Shown one piece after another: positions 44,565 to 52,639 of a stretch of 64,000 nucleotides of DNA. Where the stretch lies: assembly GCA_002337385.1 (NCBI GenBank), contig DDFY01000011.1:1-64000 (forward strand), in the 5' to 3' direction. The stretch is from Erythrobacter sp. UBA1916. GTDB taxonomy: Bacteria > Pseudomonadota > Alphaproteobacteria > Sphingomonadales > Sphingomonadaceae. A model generated the notes under the pieces. That model worked only from the letters and a program-made list of their open reading frames with translations, did no database searches and was not told the DNA's origin. Every line of letters starts with the position of its first letter. The stretch's first letter is position 1. The translations under genes were made by a program, and so were the position numbers.

Positions 44565-45965
44565 TTAGCCGCGACCGCGCTGGCCTCCGCCACCGCCGCC
44601 CTGACCACCGCCGCCGCCACGGCGACGACGCGAACCGCCACCGGGACGACCTTGGCCGCCCTGTCCACCCTGACCGCCAGCACGCTGCTTCTGGCCAGCC
44701 GGCTTGCCCTGCGAGCGTCCACCACCGGCAGACGCACCGCGCGGCTTGGGCGAAACACGCTGGCGCTGCTGCTTGGGCGCAGGCTTGGTCGGCCCGACAC
44801 CTTCAACCACAGCGCGGAAATTCTCCGGCAACGGCAGACGCTCGAACTCGGCGTCGGTCGTCTTGCGGATATCCTTGAGGTAGCTGCGTTCGTCCTCGGC
44901 GCAGAAAGCGATGGCCACCCCGTCACGGCCCGCACGCGCGGTGCGGCCGATGCGGTGGACATATTGCTCAGGCACGTTGGGCAGCTCGTAATTGATCACG
45001 TGACTCACGCCCGGAATGTCGATCCCGCGGGCGGCAACGTCCGTCGCCACCAGAACCGAGGTCTTGCCGCTGCGGAACTCGTCGAGCGCGCGCTGGCGTT
45101 GGGGCTGGCTCTTGTTGCCGTGGATCGCGTTGGCGCGGATCCCGTCCTGATCGAGCTTCTTCACCACCCGGTCAGCGCCGTGCTTGGTGCGGGTGAAGAT
45201 GAGCACGCGCTCGATCTTGCCCGGCACTTCATGGCGGCCCGAGAGGATCAGGCCAAGCAGCGACTGCTTTTCGTCCTGCTGGACCATGAACAGATACTGA
45301 TCGACGCGCTCTGCCGTGGTGCTTTCGGGCGTAACCGAAACCTGCGCCGGGTCCTTGCAGTAGCCGCTCACCAGCTCCTTGATCTGGTTTGGCATGGTCG
45401 CCGAGAAGAACAGCGTCTGCCGATCCTTCGGGGCCATGTCGCGGATCTTGCGCAGGGCGTGGATGAAGCCAAGGTCAAGCATCTGGTCGGCCTCGTCGAG
45501 CACGAGGATTTCGAGGCCCGCAAGGTTGAACGCCTTCTGGTCGATCAGGTCGAGCAGGCGGCCCGGCGTGGCGACCAGAATGTCGGTGCCCTTGTGGAGC
45601 TTGTTGCGGTCCTTGTTGACCGACGTGCCGCCGACAATGGAGTGGACCTTAAGTCCGGCGAGCGCGCCGTAGTCCTCGGCTGACTGGGCGATCTGCCCGG
45701 CCAGCTCACGCGTGGGGGCCAGAACCAGCATCCGGCAGGACTTGAACGGGATACGGTTGTCGCTTTTGCGCAGGTTGTCGATGCTCGGCAGCATGAAGGC
45801 AGCGGTCTTGCCGGTGCCGGTCTGCGCAATGCCGAGCAGGTCGCGGCCCGCAAGCACGGGCGGGATCGCCTCTTGCTGGATCGGGGTCGGCTTGGTGTAG
45901 CCCTTCATGTCGAGCGCCTGAAGGACAGGCTGCGACAGGCCGAGCTGGTCGAAAGTGGTAGTCAT
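44565..45965 (-). CDS. rhlE: DEAD-box RNA helicase (RhlE type)
   Basis: A 466-residue ATP-dependent RNA helicase. In order it shows the Q-motif region GYTKPTPIQQEAIP, Walker A AQTGTGKTAA, PTRELAGQ, DEAD in LDEADQMLDLGF, SAT in FFSATMPNQI, and HRIGRTARAGRDG. The final 90 residues are a basic, glycine/arginine-rich tail (RGG-like, low complexity) that binds RNA non-specifically. RhlE-type helicases help ribosome assembly and RNA turnover, often in the cold. The nearly pure G/R/Q ending is compositionally unlike its neighbours but common in this family. Confidence 0.92.
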   Translation of the reverse strand: MTTTFDQLGLSQPVLQALDMKGYTKPTPIQQEAIPPVLAGRDLLGIAQTGTGKTAAFMLPSIDNLRKSDNRIPFKSCRMLVLAPTRELAGQIAQSAEDYGALAGLKVHSIVGGTSVNKDRNKLHKGTDILVATPGRLLDLIDQKAFNLAGLEILVLDEADQMLDLGFIHALRKIRDMAPKDRQTLFFSATMPNQIKELVSGYCKDPAQVSVTPESTTAERVDQYLFMVQQDEKQSLLGLILSGRHEVPGKIERVLIFTRTKHGADRVVKKLDQDGIRANAIHGNKSQPQRQRALDEFRSGKTSVLVATDVAARGIDIPGVSHVINYELPNVPEQYVHRIGRTARAGRDGVAIAFCAEDERSYLKDIRKTTDAEFERLPLPENFRAVVEGVGPTKPAPKQQRQRVSPKPRGASAGGGRSQGKPAGQKQRAGGQGGQGGQGRPGGGSRRRRGGGGGQGGGGGGQRGRG

Positions 45966-46165
45966 AAGAGAAAAACTCGCATGCAGTGCGAAGGCGCGCG
46001 GCCATAGGCGTGCGCACTCGCGGAGGTAAGGAACCGCCCGCGTGAAATGGGAAGCTTGGGAAAACAGAACCGAAGTGCGGCCGGGGCGAAAGATCGCCTG
46101 TTCACGCTGCCTGGCGCTTCGGTAGCCGCCATGTGGCTGCTGCAGCGCAAAAAGTCAATTTGTTT

Positions 46166-46198
46166 CGCGGAGCCGCGATAAAGTATCACGGCTCCGCG
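46166..46198 (-). terminator. Stem-loop terminator after pgi
   Basis: A 14-bp stem with one mismatch (CGCGGAGCCGCGAT with ATCACGGCTCCGCG) lies 8 bases past the pgi stop, followed on the minus strand by a T-rich stretch containing TTTTT. The rest of the 240-base rhlE-pgi gap holds no recognisable gene; its distal part would be the rhlE leader. Confidence 0.75.
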
Positions 46199-46206
46199 CG
46201 ACGAAC

Positions 46207-47721
46207 CTATGCCAGTCCGGCCGCCTTAAGCAGCGCCTCGGTCGACGGATCGAATTTTGCCCCACCCGCTTCGATCTTCTTGGCTATCTCCTTGCCCAGC
46301 TCGACGCCGAACTGGTCAAACGGATTGATGTCCATCAGCACGGCGGCGGCAAACACGCGGTGTTCGTGGAAGGCGATCAGCGCGCCAAAACTCTCCGGCG
46401 TCACGTCGTCGAGCAGCATGGTCGCCGAGGGACGATTGCCGGGATAGTTGCGGTGCGGATCATCGTTGCTCTTGCCCGCCATCAGCGCCGCGCCTTGCGC
46501 AAAGCAGTTCATCAGCAGGATATGGTGGTGCGCCGGATCAAGCGCATCGCCCGGCTCGACGCTGGCGATGAAGTCGACCGGCACGAGGTTCGTGCCCTGA
46601 TGTAGCAGCTGGAAAACCGCATGCTGGGCATCGGTGCCGACCCCGCCCCAGGTGATCGGCGCGGTAATGCCAGCAGGCTCGCCGCCCACGGTCACGCTCT
46701 TGCCGTTCGATTCCATTTCGAGCTGCTGGAGATAGTCGGGCAGAACGCGCAGCCGCTCGTCATAGGCGAACACCGCGCGGGTCTGCGCTTTCAGGATGCG
46801 GGCATAGTGAAGGTCGGCAAAGGCCGCGCGCAGCGGCAGATTCTCGCGGCCCTCGGCGCTTTCGAAATGGCGGTCCATCGCCGCAGCCCCGGCGAGGAAC
46901 TGCTCAAAGCCCTCCACCCCGATGGCCAGCGCGATTGGAAAGCCAATGCTTGACCACATTGAATAGCGGCCACCCACGCTGGTCGCGAAGGGCAGGATGC
47001 GGGTCTCGTCGACACCCCATTCGACCGCCTTTTCCGGCGCGGCGGTCAGCGCGATCACGCGGCCGGTCGGATCGTCCACGCCGTTGTCGGCCAGCCAGCG
47101 CAGCGCGCTTTGGGCGTTGGTCATGGTCTCGATGGTGGTGAAGGTCTTGGAGGCGACCGCAATCAGCGTGGTGGCCGGATCGCACTTGGAAAAAGCCTCT
47201 TCAAGCGCGAGCCCGTCGATATTGGCGACCACGTGCACATCGACCAGCGGATCCTCGCGACCGAGGGCATCAACCGCCAGTGCCGGCCCCAGCGCCGAAC
47301 CGCCAATGCCGACATGGATCAGGTGGCGGACCTCGCCCAGCACTCCGTCGTGAATGGCCTGCACCAGCAGCAGCATCCGCGCGCGCAAAGCCTCTGCCTC
47401 CTCAACGCTGGCTTCCTTGCCAACGCCTCGCAGTGCCGAATGCTCAGCCGCGCGTTCCTCGGTCGGATTGACCACTTCGCCCGCGAACAACCGGCGGCGC
47501 ATCTCGTCGAACCCGGCAGCACCAGCCAGAGCTTCGAAAGCATCGAGCCGCGCATCGTCGAGATGAGTCTTCGACCAATCGAAGCGAATGCCGCCATCGT
47601 CCAGCTCGATCCGCCGCGTCAGCTTTTCGACGCGCGCCTCATCCGCCGCGAACAGCTCTGCCAGTGTGGGTTGCGGCAGCTGCGCCAGCGCGTTCCAGCA
47701 TTCCTCGCGAGTGGTGCTCAT
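46207..47721 (-). CDS. pgi: Glucose-6-phosphate isomerase
   Basis: A 504-residue isomerase interconverting glucose-6-phosphate and fructose-6-phosphate. The family signatures are SVGGRYSMWSSIGFPIAL and the C-terminal NPFDQFGVELGKEIAKKI with its catalytic lysine; the phosphate-binding SKTFTTIETMTN block is also intact. It is slightly shorter than the 540-550 residues of the enterobacterial enzyme, as usual in sphingomonads, which route sugars largely through Entner-Doudoroff. It is divergent from lepB over a 151-base gap that holds no recognised element. Confidence 0.97.
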   Translation of the reverse strand: MSTTREECWNALAQLPQPTLAELFAADEARVEKLTRRIELDDGGIRFDWSKTHLDDARLDAFEALAGAAGFDEMRRRLFAGEVVNPTEERAAEHSALRGVGKEASVEEAEALRARMLLLVQAIHDGVLGEVRHLIHVGIGGSALGPALAVDALGREDPLVDVHVVANIDGLALEEAFSKCDPATTLIAVASKTFTTIETMTNAQSALRWLADNGVDDPTGRVIALTAAPEKAVEWGVDETRILPFATSVGGRYSMWSSIGFPIALAIGVEGFEQFLAGAAAMDRHFESAEGRENLPLRAAFADLHYARILKAQTRAVFAYDERLRVLPDYLQQLEMESNGKSVTVGGEPAGITAPITWGGVGTDAQHAVFQLLHQGTNLVPVDFIASVEPGDALDPAHHHILLMNCFAQGAALMAGKSNDDPHRNYPGNRPSATMLLDDVTPESFGALIAFHEHRVFAAAVLMDINPFDQFGVELGKEIAKKIEAGGAKFDPSTEALLKAAGLA

Positions 47722-47872
47722 ATGATCTCCAGTCCCTTCCGCATTTCTATTCGGCGCAAATGGCTAGGCGCATCGTCCGTCAAAGAAAACCGCAAATGTT
47801 GCACATGCGAAGACAGCCAATCACCAGCCTGCGCTTGACGGAGGCCCGCAGGGGCAACATGACCTCGTCACG

Positions 47873-48730
47873 ATGAGCGACACCGACCATATCCGCGAAT
47901 TGCACGAGCCCGAAGCCGCCCGCGCAGATACGAAGCCTGAAAAAAAGCCCGAGGATGCCAAGAGCTTTGCCTGGTTCCTTGTGAAGCTGGTGCTGATCGT
48001 GCTGCTGTTCCGCACGCTGGTTTTCACGAGCTTCAACATTCCATCCGAATCGATGATGCCGCGTCTGCTCGTCGGCGACTATCTGTTCGCCGCCAAGTGG
48101 CCCTATGGCTATTCGCGCTATTCGCTGCCGTTCGATCTCGATGTCGGCGACGGACGGTTGTTCTCGACCCTGCCCAAGCGGGGCGATGTCGCGATCTTCA
48201 AACACCCGATCGACAAGAGCGACTACATCAAGCGCGTCATCGGCTTGCCCGGCGACACGATTCAGATGATCGACGGCGTGCTGCAAATCAACGGCAAGCC
48301 AGTCCCCAAGGAGAAGGTTGCAAACTTCGTGCTGCCGACCACCGCCGCGCGCGGTTGCGGGCCGGGGCGCGCCCGGTTCACAGTGCGGCTCGATGATGGC
48401 AGCTTCGCCTGCTCGTTCCCGCAGTTCCGCGAAACCCTGCCCAACGGGGTGAGCTACAATGTGCTCGACCTCGGCACGGTCGAGGTCGACAATACGCCGC
48501 CGATCACCGTGCCCGAAGACCACCTGCTGATGATGGGCGACAACCGCGACAATTCGCAGGATTCGCGCAAGCCCGCAGTGTCCAACGGTTGGGTCGGCCT
48601 GGTGCCGGTCGAAAACCTCGTTGGCCGCGCCAGCTTCATGTATTTCTCCACCGATGGCAGCGCCGAATGGCTCAAGCCGTGGACCTGGTTCACCGCCACG
48701 CGGTGGGACCGGATCGGCAAGCCGATATGA
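47873..48730 (+). CDS. lepB: Signal peptidase I
   Basis: A 285-residue S26 signal peptidase that removes Sec and Tat signal peptides at the outer face of the inner membrane. One N-terminal transmembrane helix (about residues 36-52) is preceded by an acidic/lysine-rich cytoplasmic tail. The catalytic serine is S60 in IPSESMMPRLLVGDY and the general base K120 in YIKRVIGLPGD; box E reads MMGDNRDNSQDSR. Its stop overlaps the rnc start by ATGA, giving the conserved lepB-rnc-era operon. The Shine-Dalgarno before the ATG at 47873 is weak. Confidence 0.96.
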   Translation: MSDTDHIRELHEPEAARADTKPEKKPEDAKSFAWFLVKLVLIVLLFRTLVFTSFNIPSESMMPRLLVGDYLFAAKWPYGYSRYSLPFDLDVGDGRLFSTLPKRGDVAIFKHPIDKSDYIKRVIGLPGDTIQMIDGVLQINGKPVPKEKVANFVLPTTAARGCGPGRARFTVRLDDGSFACSFPQFRETLPNGVSYNVLDLGTVEVDNTPPITVPEDHLLMMGDNRDNSQDSRKPAVSNGWVGLVPVENLVGRASFMYFSTDGSAEWLKPWTWFTATRWDRIGKPI

Positions 48731-49398
48731 GCGATCTCTCTGCGCAAACCCGTGACTGGCTCACCAGCACAGGCTTTGCCGTTAACCGACCAAGCCTGTG
48801 GCGTGACGCGCTGACGCACGGCAGCACCGGAGAAGCCGGCAACTACGAACGGCTCGAATTCCTCGGCGACCGTGTGCTCGGCCTGACCGTGGCCGAGTGG
48901 CTCTACGAGCGCGATCAGGGCGCCGAGGGCAAGCTTGCCCAGCGGCTGAACGCACTCGTCTCGCGCAACCAGTGCGCCGCCCGCGCTCGCGCGATCGGAG
49001 CGCCCTCGCACATCCGCCTCGGCAAACAGGCGCGCGACGATGGCGCGTCGGACAGCGACAACGTGCTTGGTGACATCATGGAAGCGCTGCTAGGCGCCAA
49101 TTTCATCGAAGTCGGCTTTGCCCCCACCCGCGATCTGATCCGCGCTATCTGGGCAGAGGCGATGGACGGCGGCGCGGGCCGTGCCAAGCATCCCAAAAGC
49201 GCGCTGCAGGAATGGGCAGCGGGCAACCAGCGCAAGCCGCCGGATTACGAAGTCGTCAATATCGAAGGGCCTGATCACGCCCGCAAATTCACCGTGCGCG
49301 TTAGCGTACACAAGGTCGGCGCGGTGGAAGCCACCGCCAGCGGCAAACAGGATGCCCAGACCGAAGCCGCACGGTTGTTCATGGAGAAATACGGATGA
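48727..49398 (+). CDS. rnc: Ribonuclease III
   Basis: A 223-residue double-stranded-RNA endonuclease with the catalytic domain signature ERLEFLGDRVLGL and the second acidic block DIMEALLGANFIEVG, then a C-terminal double-stranded-RNA-binding domain starting PKSALQEWAAGNQRKPPDYEV. It processes 16S and 23S rRNA precursors and several mRNAs. Start is ATG 48727, overlapping lepB; the stop overlaps era, so lepB, rnc and era are translationally coupled. RNase III often controls this operon's own mRNA in other bacteria. Confidence 0.97.
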   Translation: MSDLSAQTRDWLTSTGFAVNRPSLWRDALTHGSTGEAGNYERLEFLGDRVLGLTVAEWLYERDQGAEGKLAQRLNALVSRNQCAARARAIGAPSHIRLGKQARDDGASDSDNVLGDIMEALLGANFIEVGFAPTRDLIRAIWAEAMDGGAGRAKHPKSALQEWAAGNQRKPPDYEVVNIEGPDHARKFTVRVSVHKVGAVEATASGKQDAQTEAARLFMEKYG

Positions 49399-50315
49399 GC
49401 CTCGAAGCTCCCCAGAAGAATAGTACCCCGAAGTGCGGCCTCGTTGCCGTTATCGGCGCCCCCAACGCGGGCAAGTCGACGCTCGTAAACCAGCTTGTCG
49501 GCCAGAAGGTCGCGATCACCAGCGCCAAGGCGCAGACCACGCGCGCCCGTCTGCTCGGCATTGCCCTGCAAGACGAGGTGCAGATGATCCTCGTCGACAC
49601 CCCCGGCATTTTCGCCCCGAAGCGCAGGCTGGACCGGGCGATGGTGTCTGCCGCCTGGGAAGGCGCGGTCGAGGCCGATGCGGTGCTGCTGGTGGTCGAT
49701 CCGATGAAGCAGCGGCGGCATGAGCTGATCCCGCTGCTCGAAAACCTGAAAGGTCGGCCTGAGCGCAAGTACCTCGTGCTCAACAAGGTCGATGTGTCGA
49801 AGAAGGAACCGCTGCTGGCGCTCGCGCAGGAGCTGACCCAGATGGCCGACTTCGCCGAGGTGTTCTTCGTCTCGGCGCTCACCGGCGACGGTGTGCCCGA
49901 ACTGAAGTCACACCTTGCCTCGCTGATGCCGGAAAGCGCTTGGCACTATCCTGAAGACCAGGTGTCGGACGCCAGCGAGCGCCTGCTCGCCACCGAAGTC
50001 ACCCGTGAGCAGCTATACCGTCAGCTGCACGAAGAGCTGCCCTATGACAGCGCAGTGCGGCCCGAAAGCTATCACACGCGGCCCGATGGCAGCGTGGAAA
50101 TCCATCAGCAGATCGTGATCGCGCGCGACAGCCAGAAGGGCATCGTGCTCGGCAAGGGTGGCAGCAAGCTCAAGGCCATTGGCGAAGCGGCACGCGCCGA
50201 GCTGGCCGACATCCTCGGCGTAAAGGTGCACCTCTTCCTCCACGTGAAGGTGGATGACAGATGGTCCGAAAGCCGCGAGATATACGAGGAAATCGGGCTG
50301 GACTGGGTCAAATGA
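49395..50315 (+). CDS. era: GTPase Era
   Basis: A 306-residue essential GTPase that helps mature the 30S subunit by binding the 3' end of 16S rRNA. G motifs are visible: GAPNAGKST (G1), TTRARLLG (G2 region), VDTPGIF (G3) and LNKVDVSKKE (G4), followed by the C-terminal KH domain with VIARDSQKGIVLGKGGSKLKAIG. Start ATG 49395 overlaps the rnc stop by 4 bases, and the TGA overlaps the following SGNH hydrolase start. Confidence 0.97.
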   Translation: MSLEAPQKNSTPKCGLVAVIGAPNAGKSTLVNQLVGQKVAITSAKAQTTRARLLGIALQDEVQMILVDTPGIFAPKRRLDRAMVSAAWEGAVEADAVLLVVDPMKQRRHELIPLLENLKGRPERKYLVLNKVDVSKKEPLLALAQELTQMADFAEVFFVSALTGDGVPELKSHLASLMPESAWHYPEDQVSDASERLLATEVTREQLYRQLHEELPYDSAVRPESYHTRPDGSVEIHQQIVIARDSQKGIVLGKGGSKLKAIGEAARAELADILGVKVHLFLHVKVDDRWSESREIYEEIGLDWVK

Positions 50316-51154
50316 AGGCGCTGGCTGCCCTCGCCTGCCTTCCGCTGGCGATATCCTGCGCCAGTTTGCCCGATACGCCTGCAGTCACACCCACCGCGCA
50401 GTATGTCGCGATGGGCAGTTCGTTTGCCGCTGGCGCCGGGATCGGGCCGAACAAGCCTGGCACGCCAGAGCGCTGCAACCGAGCCACAAACAACTATGCC
50501 AGCCTGCTAGCCGCCCGGCTTGACCTCACGCTCGACGACCAGTCTTGCGGAGGGGCCACCACCGCGCACCTGTTGGGCGCGTGGAACGAACTTCCCGCAC
50601 AGCTTGCTGCGGTGGGTCCTGATACCCGGCTCGTCACCATCACCGTGGGCGGGAACGACCTCAATTACATGGGGCTGTTGTTTTCCGCCTCGTGCGATCC
50701 GGCAGTGGGCATGGTCCGAGGGGCGGAGGTCCAGCCTTGCCCTCCCTTACCGCCAACGCCCACCGAGGCTGACTACGAAGCGCTCAAGGCCAACCTCGTT
50801 CATATAGTTCGCTCGATCCGGGCCATTGCGCCGGAATCACGGGTCGTGTTCGTGCAATATGTCACGCTCGTGCCCGAGCAGCTATGCAGCGCCACGCCGA
50901 TCGGAGAAGAGGCGGCCGAGAAGGCCCGCAATCTCGCCCGCAGGCTTGCCGAAGTGACTGCCAGCGCGGCACAGGAAAGCGGGGCTGATGTCCTTGCTGC
51001 GAACGCGCTCTCGGCGAACCACACCATCTGCGATCCGCAGCCGTTCGCACTCGGCTTCCCGCCACCAGAGGGAAACACCGGCGCCCCCTGGCATCCGACC
51101 GCCGAGGGCCATGCCGCGATTGCCGACACGCTGGCCGCAATGCTCGACAATTAG
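50312..51154 (+). CDS. SGNH/GDSL-family hydrolase, probable lipoprotein
   Basis: A 280-residue secreted SGNH esterase/lipase-like protein. The signal sequence ends in LAISC, a plausible but imperfect lipobox with C16. The nucleophile block reads YVAMGSSFAAGAG (S37, with SS in place of DS), the oxyanion block VGGNDLNYMG, and the catalytic histidine block WHPTAEGHAAIA. These agree with the Streptomyces-type SGNH hydrolases that cleave short acyl esters. Six cysteines in the mature part could form disulfides. It starts inside the era stop (ATGA), an unusual extension of the lepB-rnc-era operon, and ends on the stop of the convergent MFS gene. Confidence 0.85.
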   Translation: MKALAALACLPLAISCASLPDTPAVTPTAQYVAMGSSFAAGAGIGPNKPGTPERCNRATNNYASLLAARLDLTLDDQSCGGATTAHLLGAWNELPAQLAAVGPDTRLVTITVGGNDLNYMGLLFSASCDPAVGMVRGAEVQPCPPLPPTPTEADYEALKANLVHIVRSIRAIAPESRVVFVQYVTLVPEQLCSATPIGEEAAEKARNLARRLAEVTASAAQESGADVLAANALSANHTICDPQPFALGFPPPEGNTGAPWHPTAEGHAAIADTLAAMLDN

Positions 51155-52557
51155 TCTTCTTTTGAACGGGTGCGATAGCGGGCCAGCGAACTCACCGCCG
51201 CCACCACCGCCAGCGCGCAAGCCGCATAGAGCGGCACCGGGCTCTGACCGAAGCCTGCCTGCAGCAGAATACCGACGAGCACCGCGGCCAGCGTCTGCCC
51301 AAACAGCCGTGCGGTGCTCAGCAGGCCGCCGGCTGCGGCAGCGCGTTCACGCGGTGCGCGGCCAATCAGCAGGCGTGAGTTGGGGCTAAAGAACAGGCCG
51401 AAGCCAAGCGCGGTGAACGAAAGCCGCCAGCAAATGCCGAACACGCCCGGATCATCACCCATAGTAGCCAGCAGCAGCAGGCCGACGATCGCGATCGCCA
51501 TACCCGTCACCCCCAGCTTGGTTGGCGCCACCCGATCCGACATCCAGCCCGCCAGCGGTGACACCACCAGCATGGTAAGCGGGAACGGCAGCAACAGCGT
51601 GCCGACCACTTGCGGATCGTAGCCCATGCCGGTCTCCAATCGGAACGGCAGCGAAAGCATCAACGCACCCGATGCAACGAAGCATGCCATCGACGCTAGC
51701 GCAGAAAGTCCGATCACGGGCTTTGCCAGCAGGTCCACCGGCAGCACGGGCGCTTTACGCTGACGTTCCCGGAGCACCAGCATGGTGGTGGAGGCAATAC
51801 CGGCAGCAAACACGAGCCCACCGACCACAACACTGCCATGCGTACCGAGTTGTAGCCCGCCCACCAGCAGCAACATCGAAAGCGCGCTCCACACCCCGGA
51901 AATCACTTCACTGTGCCGCTCAAGCGGAACCGGATCGGGCAAGGCGCGGCCAAGTATCAGCGACACGATCGCAAAGGGCACCGCGACGACGAACACCAGA
52001 TGCCAGTCGGTATGGCCGACAATGTAACCACCCAAGGTCGGCGCAAGCGCAGCCGAACTGGCCACGATAACCGAGTTGATCCCCAGCCCGGTGCCCAGCT
52101 TTGAAGAGGGATATATCTGCCGCAGCATCGCTGCTGAAACGCTCAACGCCATCGCCGCGCCAATCGCCTGCGCCCCGCGCAAAACCAGCAGGATCGGGAA
52201 GCTGTCCGCAAAATAGCACAGCCCCGACGCGACCATGAACACACCCTGCCCATACTGGTAAAGCGTGCGATGACCGAGCTTGTCCCCAAGCGAGGAAAAG
52301 GGCAGCAACAGCATGACCAGCACGAGCTGATAAACGGTGACGACATTGGTCACCATCGAGCTGGACACTCCCAGCTCGCGGGCAATGGTGGGCAGCGCCA
52401 CGGTGGGTATCGCGCCGTCGATCACCAGCAAGCTGGTGCCGAGGCTGATGGCGACGATGGCCCAGATGCGGCGAGGAAGCGGGAGGCCCTCGTCCTCTCC
52501 ACGAACCTCACGATTTTTGGTCCGGGGAGGGGAGGTCATGCGATTCATCGCGCCCAT
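51151..52557 (-). CDS. MFS transporter, DHA2 (14-helix) family
   Basis: A 468-residue inner-membrane proton antiporter of the DHA2 family (QacA/SmvA/EmrB-like), with 14 predicted hydrophobic segments. Motif A-like GDKLGHRTLYQYG follows helix 2, and motif C-like ALAPTLGGYIVGHTDWHLVF is in helix 5, both used by drug exporters. The start is uncertain among ATGs at 52557, 52548 and 52539; none has a strong Shine-Dalgarno. Substrate is not evident. It is convergent with the SGNH hydrolase gene, sharing four bases, and lies 82 bases downstream of topA. Confidence 0.85.
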   Translation of the reverse strand: MGAMNRMTSPPRTKNREVRGEDEGLPLPRRIWAIVAISLGTSLLVIDGAIPTVALPTIARELGVSSSMVTNVVTVYQLVLVMLLLPFSSLGDKLGHRTLYQYGQGVFMVASGLCYFADSFPILLVLRGAQAIGAAMALSVSAAMLRQIYPSSKLGTGLGINSVIVASSAALAPTLGGYIVGHTDWHLVFVVAVPFAIVSLILGRALPDPVPLERHSEVISGVWSALSMLLLVGGLQLGTHGSVVVGGLVFAAGIASTTMLVLRERQRKAPVLPVDLLAKPVIGLSALASMACFVASGALMLSLPFRLETGMGYDPQVVGTLLLPFPLTMLVVSPLAGWMSDRVAPTKLGVTGMAIAIVGLLLLATMGDDPGVFGICWRLSFTALGFGLFFSPNSRLLIGRAPRERAAAAGGLLSTARLFGQTLAAVLVGILLQAGFGQSPVPLYAACALAVVAAVSSLARYRTRSKED

Positions 52558-52639
52558 GTGTGGGCAACCGCGCTGAAAGGCAAGGTTGTGCAGTTAGTCG
52601 CCCGCAACGCAGATCGCGGGGCCAGCCCGCCCCGGCGAC

